A DNA stretch of 64,000 bases, from NCBI RefSeq assembly GCF_905147045.1, contig NC_065899.1, forward strand, positions 570,501 through 634,500, read 5' to 3'. The notes under the pieces were generated by a model that saw nothing but the letters and a program-made list of their open reading frames with translations, was not told the DNA's origin and did not search any database. Both the position numbers and the translations under genes were made by a program. Below, one piece after another: positions 22,301 through 30,063 of this stretch (position 1 is its first letter; every line of letters starts with the position of its first letter). The DNA is from Nymphalis io. Taxonomy: Eukaryota > Arthropoda > Insecta > Lepidoptera > Nymphalidae.

Positions 22301-23127
22301 ATATATATTGTGTATATAAACGGAAAATTATGATAATGTTTTTATTCTTGATAAGTAATTTAACTAAAGAACTTTGTTTTAGGATAAATGAATTATTTTT
22401 TAGGTTTTCCATCTGGAAGTGATTGTAACGGGATAAACCTTCGGAAGATCGAACTTCGAGGAATTCATCTTCATTTGTATGTACATATGAACGTGTGTAT
22501 GAATTTTAATCAAAAATGTAATTAACATTCGATACATAATATTAAAATGGTGAATGATCCAAGTTTTATGAAAAGGCCATTTTTATGAGAAAAATATCAT
22601 AAAAAGAAGATAAAAATAATACATAAAGGATGTGAAATAGAAAATGTGTGTTGTCGTGTGCAGTAGCTATAAATACGCACACTTACGAGTTTTGTTTTTG
22701 TAGAAACAAATATTATTTATTTTTGTCGCTACATGTTGCAAAACTATATACAGAAATCCATATATAGCCCATTCTAGTATTATCACCAGTTTTAATTAAT
22801 TACTATTGACCTTATATAGTATTACGTATTACGGGTACAACAAATGCCTGCGATAAAAGCGATCGCTCAATGAAAATATAAATGCTTCGTTAGTAAATGT
22901 CACATGTATCTTCCGAATGTTACTTTTGTGTAGCTACGGTAAATTGTTACGATTACGCTTGCCTATTAGTATATATGTAGTATAATTATTTTTTTTAATT
23001 TCAAAAAATATTTTAAGAAACTTACCCTGGTATTGTTTCTCTCCGCTTTCAGTTCTGAAATCTCTTCCTCCCGCTCTAAGAGCTGTTCTCGTGCCTGGTT
23101 GAGCTCCTTCGTGAGGGTCGCGAATTC
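4260..23127 (-). CDS. Liprin-alpha: Liprin-alpha (PPFIA/SYD-2 family scaffold), 23 exons, 5' end missing
   Basis: Cytoplasmic scaffold that organises presynaptic active zones and binds LAR-type receptor phosphatases, RIM, ELKS and kinesin-3 (family knowledge). Exons join as complement of 4260-4355, 4775-5048, 5254-5368, 5527-5685, 5849-6051, 6116-6243, 6344-6533, 8833-8957, 9417-9491, 9914-10012, 10076-10231, 10710-10790, 11248-11364, 11607-11763, 12218-12387, 12635-12760, 13195-13314, 13442-13609, 15633-15701, 16760-16867, 17139-17213, 17430-17594 and 23026-23127. All introns are GT-AG and all phases agree; the total is 1025 codons plus stop. Residues 1-486 are mostly coiled coil, 487-743 a conserved short coil and low-complexity linker, about 760-830, 850-915 and 930-1000 the three SAM domains. 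Vertebrate family members are about 1200 residues, so roughly the first 80-100 residues are absent. No start codon exon was found up to 64000. Confidence 0.96.
4775..5048 (-). CDS. Liprin-alpha: Liprin-alpha exon: third SAM domain
   Basis: Residues 903-994. It contains the end of SAM2 (TSLHFGVACLKRVGY), the conserved DVLVWTNERLQRWLLSINL start of SAM3 and the signature LKEYANNLAESGVHGALIAL, ending LQIPTQNTQ at a GTGACT donor. SAM3 helps form the compact three-SAM module that binds CASK and liprin-beta in the family. Third-base GC is very high, as in the neighbouring exons. Confidence 0.96.
5254..5368 (-). CDS. Liprin-alpha: Liprin-alpha exon: second half of SAM2
   Basis: Residues 865-903. The frame reads LPQYRTTFMECLVDARMLEH and then LTKRDLRTQLKMVDSFHR, a near-invariant liprin-alpha segment. 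Acceptor TTTTTCAG and donor GTAAAG flank it; the split Gly and Arg codons match both neighbours. Confidence 0.96.
5527..5685 (-). CDS. Liprin-alpha: Liprin-alpha exon: SAM1 end and SAM2 start
   Basis: Residues 812-865. It begins with the SAM1 helix [20 protein letters not shown], passes through the SAM1-SAM2 linker (LTSPSAP) and ends at the SAM2 core MNHEWIGNVWLPSLG. Some vertebrate paralogues carry an optional insert in this linker; none is seen here. Donor GTGAGT, acceptor CGCAG. Confidence 0.96.
5849..6051 (-). CDS. Liprin-alpha: Liprin-alpha exon: first SAM domain
   Basis: Residues 744-812. After a short basic/acidic lead (ERDYRHELLGEAMRAG) it encodes WNGPTVVAWLELWVG, the start of SAM1, then MPAWYVAACRANVKSGAIM and SALSDQEIQREIG, all diagnostic of liprin-alpha. 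Confidence 0.96.
6116..6243 (-). CDS. Liprin-alpha: Liprin-alpha exon: Ser/Ala/His-rich linker before SAM1
   Basis: Residues 702-744. Low-complexity sequence, starting LAQGPSPRSLSSASSLG and ending DYARTKTK, leads into SAM1. An alternating His/Ala run (HAHAHA) is encoded by a GC-rich repeat. The exon is bounded by CCCGCAG and GTGAGT, and both phases agree with the flanking exons. Confidence 0.88.
6344..6533 (-). CDS. Liprin-alpha: Liprin-alpha exon: conserved basic motif before the SAM module
   Basis: Residues 638-701. It starts QESLGG, equivalent to the SQDSL segment of other liprins, runs through a Ser/Ala/Gly stretch and reaches the family-conserved KKRGIKSSLGRFFSKKEK. The split Ser codon matches the upstream exon at 8833. 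Confidence 0.94.
6534..8832 (-). other. Liprin-alpha intron, AT-rich with a GC-rich island
   Basis: About 2.3 kb. From 6600 to 8500 it is AT-rich and I see no gene or recognised transposon. The last 300 bases (8530-8763) switch to high GC with many CpGs; a candidate cassette exon there is listed separately. Confidence 0.6.
8585..8647 (-). CDS. Candidate liprin-alpha cassette exon (unproven)
   Basis: On the minus strand a 63-nt segment is bounded by an acceptor (a pyrimidine-rich stretch ending CCTAG) and a GTGCGA donor. Inserted between the exons at 8833 and 6533 it keeps both split codons in frame and adds 21 residues, RVRPPPAPPGRSRSASLASA plus Arg. The low-complexity Pro/Ser/Arg content fits the surrounding linker. 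It lies in a CpG-rich block, so composition alone could explain the open frame. Confidence 0.3.
8833..8957 (-). CDS. Liprin-alpha: Liprin-alpha exon: PRALRLER linker helix
   Basis: Residues 597-638. It contains APRALRLERAARALAAERER, which corresponds to the conserved SPRALRLDR-type segment of the family linker, and ends YPAPYDS with a split Ser. GC content is extreme, with long GCGC runs. Acceptor CCGCAG, donor GTGAGT. Confidence 0.9.
8958..9416 (-). other. GC-rich liprin-alpha intron
   Basis: The intron has overlapping open frames in several phases on both strands, an effect of high GC and few stop codons. No frame has flanking splice sites compatible with the gene, so I treat it as non-coding. 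Confidence 0.6.
9417..9491 (-). CDS. Liprin-alpha: Liprin-alpha exon: short linker exon
   Basis: Residues 572-596, exactly 25 codons, phase 0 at both ends: APASMSPAHAHYRAVPASES followed by LPSSQ. Flanked by GGGGCAG and a GTCGGT donor. Sequence is lineage-specific; the assignment rests on phase, position and composition. Confidence 0.8.
9914..10012 (-). CDS. Liprin-alpha: Liprin-alpha exon: Pro/Ser linker
   Basis: Residues 539-571, 33 codons in phase 0. It begins VGSYEHMNVVSRRAESPPP and ends in a His-rich RPNHHKYHT. Flanked by TTACAG and GTGAGT. It follows directly on the conserved ELESR end of the upstream exon. Confidence 0.85.
10076..10231 (-). CDS. Liprin-alpha: Liprin-alpha exon: conserved MLQEQLDAIN coil
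   Basis: Residues 487-538. It contains LALMLQEQLDAINTEIRLIQ and EEKQSTEARAEELESR, one of the most conserved stretches of the family and the second short coiled coil. The acidic lead NDESEGAEGG continues the upstream exon. Donor GTCAGT. Confidence 0.96.
10710..10790 (-). CDS. Liprin-alpha: Liprin-alpha exon: WEKLQQAHVLAGVQAF
   Basis: Residues 460-486, 27 codons in phase 0. WEKLQQAHVLAGVQAF aligns by eye with the WERAQQASVLANVAQAF segment of other liprin-alphas. Acceptor TTCTAG, donor GTACGC. Confidence 0.93.
11248..11364 (-). CDS. Liprin-alpha: Liprin-alpha exon: end of the main coiled coil
   Basis: Residues 421-459. A helical start, LKRQMLQAEIAFNIQQTDAL, passes into a Pro/Ala-rich end, PQPPLAHFPPK. 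Acceptor TTTCCAG, donor GTGACT, phase 0 both ends. Confidence 0.88.
11607..11763 (-). CDS. Liprin-alpha: Liprin-alpha exon: coiled coil (LQVHLKERM)
   Basis: Residues 368-420. LQVHLKERMHSLDEKNALTQ and ELEKTRKYADELLSEKAEIL show a continuous heptad pattern; the LHLKERM-type segment is conserved in the family. The split Arg codon matches the exon at 12218. Confidence 0.95.
12218..12387 (-). CDS. Liprin-alpha: Liprin-alpha exon: coiled coil (MNEEHNTRLSATVDKLL)
   Basis: Residues 312-368. It reads AQERHGSAEDRIQRLEANVE and later RMNEEHNTRLSATVDKLLSE, both near-identical in pattern to vertebrate liprins. Acceptor TTTCTAG, donor GTAACA. Confidence 0.96.
12635..12760 (-). CDS. Liprin-alpha: Liprin-alpha exon: coiled coil
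   Basis: Residues 270-311, 42 codons. LQEEKIAAIEEKLELSTQKL then SLPEMEEQLKARMEALSQ, matching the LPEVEAELAQR-type segment of the family. Acceptor TTTCAG, donor GTAAAA. Confidence 0.95.
13195..13314 (-). CDS. Liprin-alpha: Liprin-alpha exon: coiled coil (RIATLEKRYL)
   Basis: Residues 230-269, 40 codons. EERIATLEKRYLNAQREST and LHDLNEKLEQELQHKQAQLK match the conserved ITTLEKRYLAAQRE region. Acceptor TTTGCAG, donor GTATGT. Confidence 0.96.
13442..13609 (-). CDS. Liprin-alpha: Liprin-alpha exon: coiled coil
   Basis: Residues 174-229, 56 codons. SAELSSWQRRVAELNNKVTE leads into LTKGEKELAKKQDECAKLQR, ending NVAQKEDQ. Acceptor TTCTCAG, donor GTTAGT. It follows the IAKQ end of the exon at 15633. Confidence 0.95.
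14800..15101 (+). repeat. SINE family A, copy 1 (tRNA-derived)
   Basis: Begins CCGAGATGGTCCAGTGG (A-box-like) with the B-box GGTTCAAACCC about 50 bases on, followed by a tRNA-unrelated body (GGAAAACATCGTGAGGAAAC) and ending GGCTGTTACGG. The 3' part before the tail is slightly rearranged. Confidence 0.88.
15491..15513. repeat. TA microsatellite
   Basis: Uninterrupted TA dinucleotides in an intron. Confidence 0.9.
15633..15701 (-). CDS. Liprin-alpha: Liprin-alpha exon: short KLTELQNTIAKQ exon
   Basis: Residues 151-173, 23 codons, ESSVNGETEGKKLTELQNTI then AKQ, the equivalent of the VIELQEIISKQ segment of the family. Acceptor GTCGCAG, donor GTCAGC. Both the exon and its flanks have normal splice signals. 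Confidence 0.92.
16760..16867 (-). CDS. Liprin-alpha: Liprin-alpha exon: hydrophilic loop in the coiled-coil region
   Basis: Residues 115-150, 36 codons, starting LQQYKASGTQDGEKPKENG and ending EQQQTK. This Gln/Gly/Glu-rich stretch replaces the variable loop found here in other liprins. Acceptor TAACAG, donor GTAACC. Confidence 0.88.
17139..17213 (-). CDS. Liprin-alpha: Liprin-alpha exon: VRERLRVALERNTALEEEL
   Basis: Residues 90-114, 25 codons, with the near-invariant VRERLRVALER segment. Acceptor ATTCCAG, donor GTGCGT. Confidence 0.96.
17430..17594 (-). CDS. Liprin-alpha: Liprin-alpha exon: [23 protein letters not shown]
   Basis: Residues 35-89, 55 codons. [20 protein letters not shown] and [20 protein letters not shown] are diagnostic of the liprin-alpha N-terminal half. 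Acceptor TTTCCAG, donor GTATGT. Confidence 0.97.
18076..18153 (+). repeat. SINE family A, 3' fragment
   Basis: Only the 3' part of family A is present (ATAAGCTCCAAACC to GCAGTGGGACATTAACAGGC). It ends shortly before the LINE. Confidence 0.75.
18816..19997 (+). pseudogene. LINE endonuclease domain, broken
   Basis: The frame starting at the ATG at 18816 (open further upstream) encodes an apurinic-type endonuclease, which nicks target DNA to prime reverse transcription. Visible signatures are FSNICGLHANLNAVHHHLE at the N-terminus, LFLTETQI with the catalytic Glu, FFGDSNAHHESW with the Asp/Asn pair, LLDLLL and GSSDHSLIS with the Ser-Asp-His motif. A TGA at 19665-19667 interrupts it after VPWKER. 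The same frame then continues (FSGNDPTAS, LGMEYYIPSSDL) to a stop at 19995-19997, where the connection to the RT frame has been lost. Confidence 0.88.
19998..21507 (+). pseudogene. LINE reverse transcriptase domain, broken
   Basis: The RT frame reads RKASGPDGIPAIVLKKC, YRPIAITSVLCKVMERIQ, the fingers motif INDRQYGFRPKRSTGDLL, motif A LDISKAFVRVWH, motif B AGVPQGSVLSPTLFLLHIND and motif C YADD at 20650-20661. In motif A the usual second Asp of KAFD is Val (codon 20416-20418). A TGA at 20776-20778 breaks the frame where a Trp codon would be expected. After it the same frame runs on through QLCLLYKTQVQSCVEYCSHL and the C-terminal WNSLPAHVFP to a TAG at 21505-21507. The stretch between the endonuclease end and RKASGPDG is shorter than expected, suggesting an internal deletion around 19990-20000. 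Confidence 0.88.
21693..21961 (+). repeat. SINE-like family B, copy 1
   Basis: Runs from GCAAGCTCGTCTGGGTAGGT through GTTGTGTTCCG, ACAGGCACAAGGGA and CCCAAGGTTGGTGG to CAGGTGGCCCATATGCTCG, ending in an A-rich tail. About 290 bases is the full length in other copies. Confidence 0.85.
21964..22299 (-). other. Orphan open reading stretch inside the liprin-alpha intron
   Basis: The minus frame is open for about 112 codons upstream of the family B repeat. The first codon usually taken as start is GTG, which is not a normal eukaryotic start; the first in-frame ATG is at 22210-22212. Residues read from the GTG look like a hydrophobic leader (HFIIAITVFLLVDRTAHA), then a Tyr-rich part (DTPYYPYFQAIPNSQFNFRN), a basic NKRARKYNR and a sequence GAYLFIYVN. 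Codon choice looks ordinary. I do not recognise the family. It could be an exon of a nested gene, a decayed gene or an uncatalogued transposon fragment. Confidence 0.3.
23026..23127 (-). CDS. Liprin-alpha: Liprin-alpha exon: most 5' exon found
   Basis: Residues 1-34 of the assembled part, EFATLTKELNQAREQLLERE then EISELKAERNNTR, identical in pattern to the EFAALTKELN segment found about 80-100 residues from the N-terminus of other liprin-alphas. Acceptor TTAACAG and donor GTAAGT. It begins in phase 0, so the missing upstream exon must end on a complete codon. Confidence 0.97.
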
Positions 23128-23448
23128 CTGTTAACAAAAAATTATTTCATTACCTATTCACGTCATTTATAAGACGCTATTGACTGTCTTCAACGACAAA
23201 CATATAAATATATGCTAAGAAAACTTTACTTAAAGACGATCCTCTACATGTCCTTGTCCTGAAATGTTGGAATTGCGTCTAAATCAATAAACAGTTTCAA
23301 AGAGCCTTTCATCCGAGCTAAGACCTTTAGACGTAAAGACTTTGAATCGCATTCTTGAGATACATTTAAGAATGCTTATAAATAATAGCGAGAACTTGAT
23401 TGACCTGCTAAGAAACAATAAGATTTTATTATGTTTTCATCGCTATAT

Positions 23449-23476
23449 CATATATATATATATATATATATATATA
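23449..23476. repeat. TA microsatellite
   Basis: Uninterrupted AT/TA dinucleotides, about 14 units. Confidence 0.9.
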
Positions 23477-24306
23477 AACAAAACGTAGGAAAAGTTAGAC
23501 CGATAAATTTTGGTGGTTGTTGGGTGAAATTTCTTGGAAAATGAGTAATAAAACCTAACACACTGCCGATTACGAGTGAACCGAGTGAAACAATACCAGC
23601 GATATCCCATCACGCTTACCGTTTCCTCGCACGCAACTCGAAGATATGTTGGTGACACAACAATGAATATAAGATTTTATTACGTCTCCAAACAAATTGG
23701 AAATAGGTTACATATCAAAGTTCTTATCATTATACCCAATATATATGTATATTTTTATTTTATGACGTAGATATGTGAACGTTTGCGCAAAACATTCAGC
23801 CAGTGTCGTATGACGCAGAAGAAATGGAAGAATTGACCATTAATTGTATTTTATAGTTTTAGTTGATGATGTAGGTAAGAAATTAATATTACATATTATG
23901 ATTGGTTTGACGACTTTTAGTTTTGTTTTAATAATAAATCTCATAACCTATTATAGACAATGCGTCACGTTAAGGATTCAGTTTGGATTTAGTCTGACTT
24001 TACTTGCTGAACAATAAAATATCCCTGAAAGCACTTTAGCAAATATCAAAGAAACAGATCAAATAATCCACCAAGCAAATTCGTTTTCAGGAATGAACGT
24101 TATTTTTCGCGAAACTTTTATTTCTCCGAAACTTTATACGTGAGTAAAATCGATAATTCATCCTCGGCTTTTAGATAATATTCTTAAACAGACACGGTTT
24201 TCCATTTTGAGAAGTTCAGGTTCGATGGTTTCCTTGCGTAAAACAAAATTTTGAATACAGGAAGCATTCATTTCAGAAAGCCCTATTTTTATTTATAACC
24301 AAAAAC

Positions 24307-24389
24307 TATTTATTTGAATGTACAATAAATGTAAAACATTTTTGAATGTACAATAAATGTAAAACATTTATTGTACATTCAAATAAATA
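24307..24389. repeat. Direct plus inverted repeat (perfect hairpin)
   Basis: A 28-base unit (24313-24340) is repeated directly at 24341-24368. The 25 bases at 24307-24331 are the exact reverse complement of 24365-24389. The inner 19-base arm 24341-24359 also pairs perfectly with 24365-24383 around a 5-base loop. The core is TTTGAATGTACAATAAATG. Confidence 0.9.
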
Positions 24390-26789
24390 CATGAGCGTTT
24401 TAATAAGTCGCTTTATCATAAAATAGAAAATGTTCCTGTGGCGAAAAATTATGCAACAAACAATAACTTCTCTCTTAAATTTATTTTCACCCTGGGGAGT
24501 CTGGGGAGGACGTCGGCCGGCTCCCCGGCAATAAATGAGCTGTATTGACAACATTATGACTATCGCATTGTTTACTGGCCTTATTAGGTTCAGCTGTTTG
24601 TATATTCGACGAGAATTTTTGTTTTGTTTCGTATACAGGACCGTTGGACTTGATAAATCATAATTGGGGTTGCGAGTGACACTTTTTCGATATTCGAATA
24701 GGTCTTACTCGAAGGTCTTCGTTTTTATTGATAAGTTCTTTGTTACTGAGCAAAAATACATAAATTAACTATTTGTGTATTTTTGCTAGTATCTAGTGGA
24801 GGTAGAGAGGAATAAGAAGATCGTTATTAGAATTACGTATTAAAAAAAACATGTGGACAACCTCTAGCTAAGCGAAATAATTTAACGTTTAATTTTATAA
24901 TACATATTAAATATTTACGGACATAACTGAAACAGAAAAATGATGTCTGTATTATGAGAGTATATAGGAAACTGATAAATAAGCATAATTTTAAGCTTTA
25001 CAGGTAAGTAAGAATTTTTTAAATACCAAATTTTTGTCTTACCCTTACAAAGATAAATTATTAACTACAATATGAAATCGTTCACTCAAAACATCTTGTA
25101 AAAATACAAAATACGATCAGGTAAAAATCTGCGACCCATCGCGATTGATATCCCCCTACTTCAGTTACTAATTAGACGACGACGATCCTGCACTCGAGTC
25201 CCATCTCACTAAGAGCTCGCCTGTTGCATTCTCCTGCACTTACAAAATAATCATCTCATTTTAAATTCATAAGCAAAAAGGTATAATTATTTTAAAATAG
25301 TGTTTGCAATTACCTAGACGCACACTTTAGTGTCCATAAAGGCTTGATATAGCTTTTATATGGACAAATACAAAACATTACACCCAGCGCAAAACCTGTC
25401 GCGTTAATTGGACTAACTGTACCACAAACCAATATTTCTACATTAAACTCAACGGCCTTATTACAATGGGATAAAATCTATATTCGATGAGCAGTTGAAA
25501 CAGAAGTAGTCATAGCAATTTCAATTAGTGAAAACGAAACACTATCGGTTATAAGCCGAATCAATTTCCGCAGGATGCCAAAAAATTTCCATTTCTGACA
25601 TTTCGATTCGTTTATGGAAACCATTTTAAAGTATAACAAGACCTTACTAATAAAGATAAAGGAACAAAATCTAATAAACTTCGTTATGGTTTACATTAAA
25701 TAATATACTTATATATATGTATAATAATATAAATACATTTTTGTAATTGATTTAAGCCTTGGCGTTTTTCAATTAACTTTCTTGTAAACTAAAACTAAAT
25801 AAGATTTAATTTTTTTAAGCGATGTCTTCTTTAAAATCTCAAATTCAGGTTAATAGGCAATAGAAAAAGCATTTCGTTCGTGAGTGACACTTAATGTAAA
25901 CGTCGAAAGGCAATGTACATATACCTTGAAAAAAAAAACAGCAATTGCTCGAGCAAAGATTTCTAAAACCGTACTGCGGTTGACCCCGCCTTGACTTTGG
26001 TGAGTGGCATTCGAGGCTAGCTACCTATTAGAGAAACAGGTGGTGCAAAGAATTCGTTTACTGAGAGTCGGTGTTTGCTCCGCTTTGATTCGAATGCTGC
26101 AAAATGTTGGCGTGACCCGAGCCGGCGGCGAGAGAACGCCTTGAAATGATTGTTCGGCTTTTGAAAATGACTAAAATATAGACCGTATAGCACGCTCTTT
26201 TCTGAATGCAAACGGCATTGATCTCTTCTTAGTGTATAGTTATTGGAATTCCGAACAAAGATTTGCAAGATATTGGGAACTATTTAATCGTCTCCATTTT
26301 TAATATAAGTAGAATAAAACTCGATATTTTATTTTCTGGTGCTATTTATTGCATAGACCAACCGTCTCGGTTTGGTCCTCGAGTTGCTGTTTCTAATTGT
26401 ATTCGAAATAAATAGAAATTAATCAGTAAGTAGAAAAATATTATGTTTTTAAACGAACGTGTTATTCACCACAAGATAAATTATTTACAGGATTAAGAGC
26501 CTCAAGATTAGAAATATTACGAGTGGTCCTTTATCTGGCTGACAAGAATTATTCCTTGGCCCTCGTATTCACTAATCTGGTATTCTTAAACCAGATTAAT
26601 AAAGAGCTCATATACGAGCTCTTGCCGCTTATAAGGGTCACGTGTGACGGTATAATCTATTTATTGTCAACCTACATGAAGTTATTCCATTACTAAAGCT
26701 TCATAATAAAATCTCGTAGTCATTTTACTAATGAATAATATTCATGCCGAAGAATTGTGAAGCACACGTGATTGCACATTGTAAAAATG

Positions 26790-27093
26790 TCGAGATGGCC
26801 CAGTGGTAAGAACGCGTGAATCTTAAACGATGAACGTGGGTTCAAACCCGGGCAAGCACCTCTGAATTTTCATGTGCTTAATTTCTGTTTATAATTCATC
26901 TCGTGCTTTTCGGTGAAGGAAAACATCGTGAGGAAACCTGCATGTGTCTAATTTCATCGAAATTCTGCCACATGTGTATTCCACCAACCCGCATTGGAGC
27001 AGCGTGGTGGAATAAGCTCCAAACCTCCTCCTCAAAAAGGGAGAGGAGGCCTTAGCCCAGCAGTGGGACATTTACAGGCTGTTACTACTACTA
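26790..27093 (+). repeat. SINE family A, copy 2, full length
   Basis: Full tRNA-like head (CGAGATGGCCCAGTGGTAAG, B-box GGTTCAAACCC), body and 3' end GCCCAGCAGTGGGACATT, terminating in a short TAC tandem repeat. Confidence 0.92.
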
Positions 27094-27495
27094 AGAATTG
27101 TATATTAATAAATAAAGTATATTATTCTGTAAACGATTAGATGTATATATGATTAAAAATACTATTGTACTCGTTGGTTTTTATAAAATGAAAAATTACT
27201 GGGTTTCTTGCCGAATCTTTTCGAAAAAATCTACATTCCGAACTTCTATTTATTATTTACGAGTATAAGGTAAATAATATACTGAGCTATGAAACTGTTA
27301 AATTCGAATACAATACATCATCGAGTATATCCTTTCCGTATTTTTCATGAGCTTCACTCTAAAACAATTGGAAATGATGTCACGCCTCTTAAAATTAGCA
27401 TTATCCATTTTAATTTTCAAACTACCGTAGCTAATACAAATGCAAATCAGAGATTGCATTGCTAGAATATATCACGTGATTACCACCAAACCCAC

Positions 27496-27660
27496 CTGCA
27501 GTAGCGCAGTGTGCACGCGGCACGTACAGACAGCACCGTTTTTGCGCGTGCACGGCGCGCCGAGCAAAGCGCACGCGCCGCCGCCGCGCAGCATCGCGCG
27601 CGTGCATCCCTCGCTGAGCCAGCGCGCACTACCACTGAATTTACTGGTACCACTTCATAA
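27496..27660 (-). promoter_or_regulatory. CpG-rich island; possible alternative promoter and first exon of liprin-alpha
   Basis: A sharp GC- and CpG-rich block in an otherwise AT-rich intron. On the minus strand an ATG at 27592-27594 opens 33 codons (MLRGGGACALLGAPCTRK and on) ending TALLQ at 27496, directly before a GTGGGT donor. That phase (0) is exactly what the exon at 23127 needs. The peptide itself does not look like a known liprin start. The block could equally be an enhancer. Confidence 0.35.
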
Positions 27661-28144
27661 CCATACCATCCGTACCGCTAATATTTTGATATTTATAGTT
27701 CTGGTCATTATGTCACAGATTTACTCTCAAATCAATTAATTCTGTTTAATTTCGAAAATCATATTTTAAATTGCATGATGTTCGTCTCTCGTATCTCATT
27801 TTGCGAATGATGTGCACATTATTCATAAAAAATAATGTTTTTTTCATAAGCTAATGAGCAGATCCTCGAGGTTTCGCCCAGGTTAAATGTTACAGCTCTG
27901 CCCTCGTGGGCCGTATGACATGGCCCATCATGTTTTATAGTCTACCTTTCTCAATAAATGATCTAACGAAAAAATAAAATTACAAAATCTTTATGTAGAC
28001 GCGTCCAAACACACAAAATTTTCAACTTTAATAATAGTATATTTATATAATAGTATAATCAGACAGGAGAAAACTAATAAGTATGAAACACGACACATTT
28101 CTGGCTTCTCGTTCAAATTTGAAACAATATTTCTTAAATTTTCT

Positions 28145-28440
28145 ACTGGTGGTAGGGCTTTGTGCAAGCTCGTCTGGGTAGGTACCACCCACTCATCAGA
28201 TATTCTACCGCAAAACAGCAATACTTGATATTGTTGTGTTCCGGTTTGAAGGGTGAGTGAGCCAGTGTAATTACAGGCACAAGGGACATAAAATCTTAGT
28301 TCCCAAGGTTAGTGGCGCATTGGATATGTAAGCGATGGTTGACATTTCTTACAATGCCAATGTCTAAGAGCGTTGGTGACCACTTACCATCAGGTGGCCC
28401 ATATGCTCGTCCGCCTTCCTATTCTATGAAAAAAAAAAAA
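28145..28440 (+). repeat. SINE-like family B, copy 2, full length
   Basis: Complete copy from CTGGTGGTAGGGCTTTGTGC to CGTCCGCCTTCCTATTCT followed by about 14 A residues. Confidence 0.92.
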
Positions 28441-28854
28441 TCTTTCGTATATAGAGCGAAACTATTTTTTTCACACATGTGATATAGTATATTTCCTAAA
28501 AGAAAAAGTCGGTTTACAACGGACAGGTTGATCTTTCTCGAAAAATCCTAAACGTTTCGAAAATCCCAAGCATTAGTTCGTGATAACTGATAAGTCGTTA
28601 ACATGGCAGGGCGGATAACCGAACCTTTCTCAGTTTCGACGCGATCGGATATATCGTCCTCTTATCACTTACATACGATACTTGTGAACAAGAGAAACGT
28701 TCCTAACGATTAAAAACATTATATTGTTTTTTTTTTTTACTTTTAATTTCAAAATAAACTTTTCAAAAAAATGTTTATGTGTATATTTTGTAAATATAAT
28801 AATTATTGGGCAAAGACACAACCCTTATAAATTGGGTATTTGAGCTTATAAGAC

Positions 28855-29045
28855 ACCAGTTTTCGCCCGCAGCTTTACCCGTGTGATAGGGAAGGGGGGC
28901 AAATGTTAGGTATGTAAATGACGCTATATCGTTCTTTAAGTTTGGAGCTTACTATATAACAAATCTCATCAAAATCGGTTAATTCGTTTTTCCGTGAAAG
29001 CGTAACAGACAGATAAAGGTACTTTCGCATTTATAGTATAGTGTA
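28855..29045 (+). repeat. Interspersed repeat with the AAAATCGGTTAATTCG core
   Basis: Reads CGCCCGCAGCTTTACCCG, later CATCAAAATCGGTTAATTCG and GTGAAAGCGTAACAGACAG, a pattern I know from abundant lepidopteran interspersed repeats. Class (Helitron or LINE-derived) not resolved. Confidence 0.5.
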
Positions 29046-29712
29046 TTTCCCTTTTTTCACTAGCCTAATGGCCTCCTCATAATTTCCATAATTGTAGGTA
29101 AATTTCAAAGCCTAGAATAATCTCAACTGTCCAATCGTTTATCGATAAAAAAATATTATATTAATCTAAGTTCGTACATAACCATGTAGAGCCAATGGGA
29201 GGAGATCGTAAACCACGTCAATTACACCCTCCGAAGAGACTCGCCGTAGTGCCTTTTATTACACCATATCTTAGGTTACCACTTTTTAGAGTGCGTTGAA
29301 AATATATATAGGTATATAGGTGTATTAGTATAGTGAAGTGGGTCTTTTTTTTAGTTTTTTATTAACTTAACTATATTTGCGTTACTTACTAGCTTAATGT
29401 TTGCAAAACTTAACGTTTTTTTTAAAAGAAATATCGTTAGCGAGTTTAAATGATTTTAGTAATACAATATCAAGAGTTCCGTTGGTGATTTATATTCCAT
29501 AATGTACATATTTGCATCTTAGATCTAAAAAGTTTATTCTTATACGAAAACAAATTGTTTTTTAACATCAAATTAAACTGAATGCCACCTTAATATAACG
29601 ATAAAGTTTTATGACATAATTAATTAGTTTGGTTGGTGTAGTTTGGTGTATATTACTCAATTTATGTATTTTAGTTATTTTCTATGTTCTCGTGATACTG
29701 TAAGTATGTAAA

Positions 29713-29752
29713 TTTGGGAGTAACGCTATATATATATAGCGTTACTCCCAAA
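29713..29752. repeat. Perfect 40-bp palindrome beside a SINE
   Basis: The sequence TTTGGGAGTAACGCTATATA is followed at once by its exact reverse complement, so the whole 40 bases is self-complementary with no spacer. The family A SINE starts 5 bases later. Confidence 0.92.
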
Positions 29753-29757
29753 AAAAG

Positions 29758-30059
29758 CCGAGATGGCCCGGTGGTAAGAACGCGTGAATCTTAACCGATG
29801 ATCGTGGGTTCAAACCCGGGCAAGCACCACTGAATTTTCATGTGCTTAATTTGTGATTATAATTCATCTCGTGCTTTACGGTGAAGGAAAACATCGTGAG
29901 GAAACCTGCGTGTGTCTAATTTCACTGAAATTCTGCCACATGTGAATTCTACCAACCCGCATTGGAGCAGCGTGGTGGAATAAGCTCCAAACCTTCTCCT
30001 CAAAAAGAGGAGAGGAGGCCTTTAGCCCAGCAGTGGGACATTCACAGGCTGTTACGGTT

Positions 30060-30063
<4 letters not shown>
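29758..30063 (+). repeat. SINE family A, copy 3, full length
   Basis: Complete copy, tRNA-like head to GGCTGTTACGGTTACGG tail, with a TTACGG tandem at the 3' end. Confidence 0.92.

Larger units (their letters stand above)
17595..23025 (-). other. Liprin-alpha intron carrying a LINE
   Basis: A 5.4-kb intron. It holds a truncated family A SINE, the LINE at 18213-21618, a family B SINE-like copy and an orphan open stretch (21964-22299), each listed separately. The rest (17600-18075 and 22320-23025) is AT-rich without recognised features. Confidence 0.8.
23128..26789 (-). other. Start of the very long first intron, no gene seen
   Basis: AT-rich. It contains a TA microsatellite (23449), a palindromic repeat (24307) and otherwise no recognised element. 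Short open frames here lack codon structure and splice context. Confidence 0.6.

Noticed and set aside
26889..27071. Open frames inside SINE copies (also 31893-32205, 36306-36515, 39362-39631)
   Set aside because: They are chance frames of repeated non-coding elements, recurring with different lesions.
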